This document shows positions 9,021-11,422 of a stretch of DNA of 11,422 nt, one piece after another. The stretch spans positions 1-11,422 of the forward strand of contig JNEM01016436.1 in assembly GCA_000697335.1 (NCBI GenBank). Reading direction: 5' to 3'. Position 1 is the first letter of the stretch, and each line of letters begins with the position of its first letter. The notes beneath the pieces were generated by a model that saw only the letters and a program-made list of their open reading frames with translations, was not told where the DNA came from and searched no databases. The DNA comes from Conidiobolus incongruus B7586. Lineage: Eukaryota; Entomophthoromycota; Entomophthoromycetes; Entomophthorales; Conidiobolaceae. Made by a program: the position numbers and the translations under genes.

Positions 9021-9025
9021 AATAT
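9021..9025. repeat. target-site duplication, right copy (AATAT)
   Basis: Five bases directly after the TGACA end of the LTR, agreeing with the left copy at four of five positions. Confidence 0.5.
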
Positions 9026-10806
9026 ATTATTGCATCGAGATGACAGAATTTCCTATTTAAAAATAAGATGTTCATAATTTTTTGATTTCGATATTTTTAA
9101 TTTGGAGTATAAAAAATATTAATATAATTTCGAAAACTAGATTTATAATGTGATATATTGTTGTAATATTATAGCTCAAACTGGGTCTAGCCTAACTCAT
9201 TACACTGAAATTTAATCCAAAAAGTACTTAATTATTATTTTACCAAGTTTCCCACCACAAGCTCATTTCACATCCGTAAAGCTCACTTTTTACATTAACC
9301 TATACATTTAAGTTGAATATTTTGATACCTATTAAATTGATATCTCAGTTAATATTGGTAACATTACTTCGATCATTCTAAAACACAATAAGAAATATTT
9401 TTAGAATAAATAACCCAGTAATAGTTGTTAAGTGATTCAACTTAATCAATTTGGATATAGATTGGTTTTATTGTCTAGCAGTTTATAATTAGATCTCCCA
9501 AGTTCAAAATTTCAATTTAGGTCATTTAAGTTTTGAGTTTGTGTAATATCAGTAAACACGATCGAATACATTAAGAAAATTTTCAAAATTAAAATATTAT
9601 AAAAAAGCAATCAACTGATTATATTTTCTAAATAATATATAAATTTCTGAATGAATCCACAAAAAGTTTTATATATTGATAATTTAAAATTTTTCAATAT
9701 ATCAAAATATAAATTGTTTTTTTTTCGAAATTTTGATGTTATAATGTGAATTGATAATATAAATTTCTTTCATCAGGTTTTAGTATTACATATTTATTTA
9801 TATAATTAGATTTGGTCCATGATATCGTAATATGTATCCTTAATATTATAATACCTAAAGTTACAGATTTCAAACAATCTATTACTATACATGGAAATTT
9901 AATTTATTGACTTTCCAATTATGAAGATTTCAAAAATTTTTTATTTCTGAATTTAGTATATTTGTAAATTTCACTACTTGTCATAGATAGAGTTAAATTG
10001 ATGAAAATATTTTTTTTAAAAAAATATTAATCACAAGCTTAACTTCAGTATTGCGTTATTATTACGATTTTATAATTCAATGGAGAAGTTTATCAGGTAT
10101 TTTCTATTAAAATCTTTTTATTTACAATTCAATATATTGCCTTGGATCATAAATCAAAGCAATATTTCCTAATGAAGAAATATTTCTGATCTTATTAAAC
10201 TAAATTTAATTGCAAAGATTGTCTATAATTGAAATTTTTGAGATATGATTCGAAATTATTTAAAGTAAATATACATAAATCATCATTTTTTAATAAAATA
10301 TATATCCTTTGAATATTTTTTATCAAAGCAAATTATTTTATTGTTAATCCTTTGAATTAAAAATATCATTATTATAATTGATAAAATCACTTATTGAAAT
10401 TGTTTTTATAATTTCCTTTTATTGGTAAATACAACTCTAATTTTTAAATTATATTACTATTTAAAATTAATTTTGACTATATTTTCTAATATATATTCTC
10501 TAAAAATAAATAAATAATATAATATAAAATTAATACTCTGCTTTGCTACTAATAACTTTTTATTATATTAAATTTTTTAAAATTTAAAAAAAGTTATTTT
10601 TATTTAATTATAATTTAATATTATATTAACTAATGATATTTAATTATACCAAATTTTTTACAAGTAAATTTATAATTTAATAAATCTATTATAATTATTG
10701 GATATAATATATATTAATCTTTTTTCCATTCTTTTTATATTTTTCAAAATTTTTATTTTTTTAAATATTTTAATTTGAAATTATTTTATTTATAGAAAAA
10801 TAAAGC

Positions 10807-10833
10807 TTATTAATAATTATTAATAATTATTAA
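10807..10833. repeat. short tandem repeat, 10-bp unit TAATAATTAT
   Basis: Two full copies of the unit plus partial copies on both sides, about 27 bases in all. A local slippage product; no function suggested. Confidence 0.6.
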
Positions 10834-11020
10834 ACATTTATAAATTATATAAAATAAACATTATTTTAATCTATTTTAATAATTAATATATATATAACTT
10901 TTAAAAATATAAAATCATCCATTATTAAGAATTATATATAAATATATATATTATGTATAGTTGTCTTTTTCATTAATATCTATTATAAATACTTTATTTG
11001 ATATTCAATATAACAAGGCC

Positions 11021-11037
11021 TATATATATATATATAT
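11021..11037. repeat. (TA)8 microsatellite
   Basis: Seventeen-base alternating run directly after AAGGCC. Confidence 0.8.
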
Positions 11038-11310
11038 TTATTATTAGTAGTTAAAACCTTATATCTAAGATTCAAGCTATTATATTTTCCTAAAATATTA
11101 AAAAAACTAGCTTTCTTTGCCTATGACTTCTGTTATCCATTTATATTTAATTACTTAAATATAAAAAAATATTGATTTATTTCAATATTTTTATTTTATT
11201 ACCTTGAATTTGAAATAATGGGAAATTTTTTAATTTCTGATTTTTCAAACATATTATTAGTTTGAAATAAATAAATATATACAAAGTTAATAGGAAATTA
11301 TATATTTTTA

Positions 11311-11324
11311 ATATATATATATAT
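11311..11324. repeat. (AT)7 microsatellite
   Basis: Seven uninterrupted AT units close to the right edge of the window. Confidence 0.7.
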
Positions 11325-11422
11325 TAGTTTTTTTGATTAAAAAATTAACTTTTTAAAATTGGTTGTTTAATTTAATCATGTTTAAACCAAATAGTGATCA
11401 TCAAAAGTTTTTTATTTTGGTA

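Larger units (their letters stand above)
9026..11422. other. AT-rich intergenic region, no gene seen
   Basis: From 9,026 to about 10,260 composition is intermediate, with occasional words such as CACGATCGAAT near 9557; beyond that it is again extremely AT-rich. All frames are closed by frequent stops. It contains a period-10 tandem repeat at 10807-10833 and AT microsatellites at 11021-11037 and 11311-11324. No other copy of the LTR, no retrotransposon domain and no RNA gene was recognised. Confidence 0.65.

Overview
The window is a gene-poor, very A+T-rich stretch of a eukaryotic nuclear genome, most likely fungal. The pointer to fungi is the single convincing gene: two RING fingers followed by a Lon-type substrate-binding (LON) domain with no TPR repeats. 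This is the architecture of fungal CrgA-like proteins, named after the Mucor circinelloides regulator of carotenogenesis. The species cannot be fixed from this sequence. A strongly AT-biased early-diverging fungus, or a fungus with AT-rich blocks, both fit.

Layout. Positions 1 to about 2,460 are AT-rich intergenic DNA with no supported gene. The CrgA-like gene lies on the minus strand at 2468-3784 as one uninterrupted frame. Its probable promoter is to the right, with a TATA box at 3943-3950, poly(dA:dT) inverted repeats at 3874-3917 and CCAAT motifs at 4151-4155 and 4291-4300. From about 3,950 to 5,160 the DNA is moderately AT-rich and non-coding. From 5,160 to about 8,550 it becomes extremely AT-rich, with several (AT)n microsatellites. 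A sharply bounded, roughly half-G+C island at 8555-9020 is read as a solo long terminal repeat (LTR) of a retrotransposon. It has TGTCA/TGACA ends, a near-perfect 5-bp target duplication, a TATA box and a polyadenylation signal. The rest, to 11,422, is AT-rich non-coding DNA.

How it fits together. The gene probably encodes a RING-type E3 ubiquitin ligase with a LON substrate-recognition module, read from its own promoter with no co-oriented neighbour in view. The LTR shares no sequence or signal with it and is about 4.8 kb upstream of its start. No tRNA, rRNA, CRISPR array or multi-gene system was found. No previously undescribed system can be supported. The observations most worth following are the composition mosaic, the solo LTR and the details of the E3 ligase.
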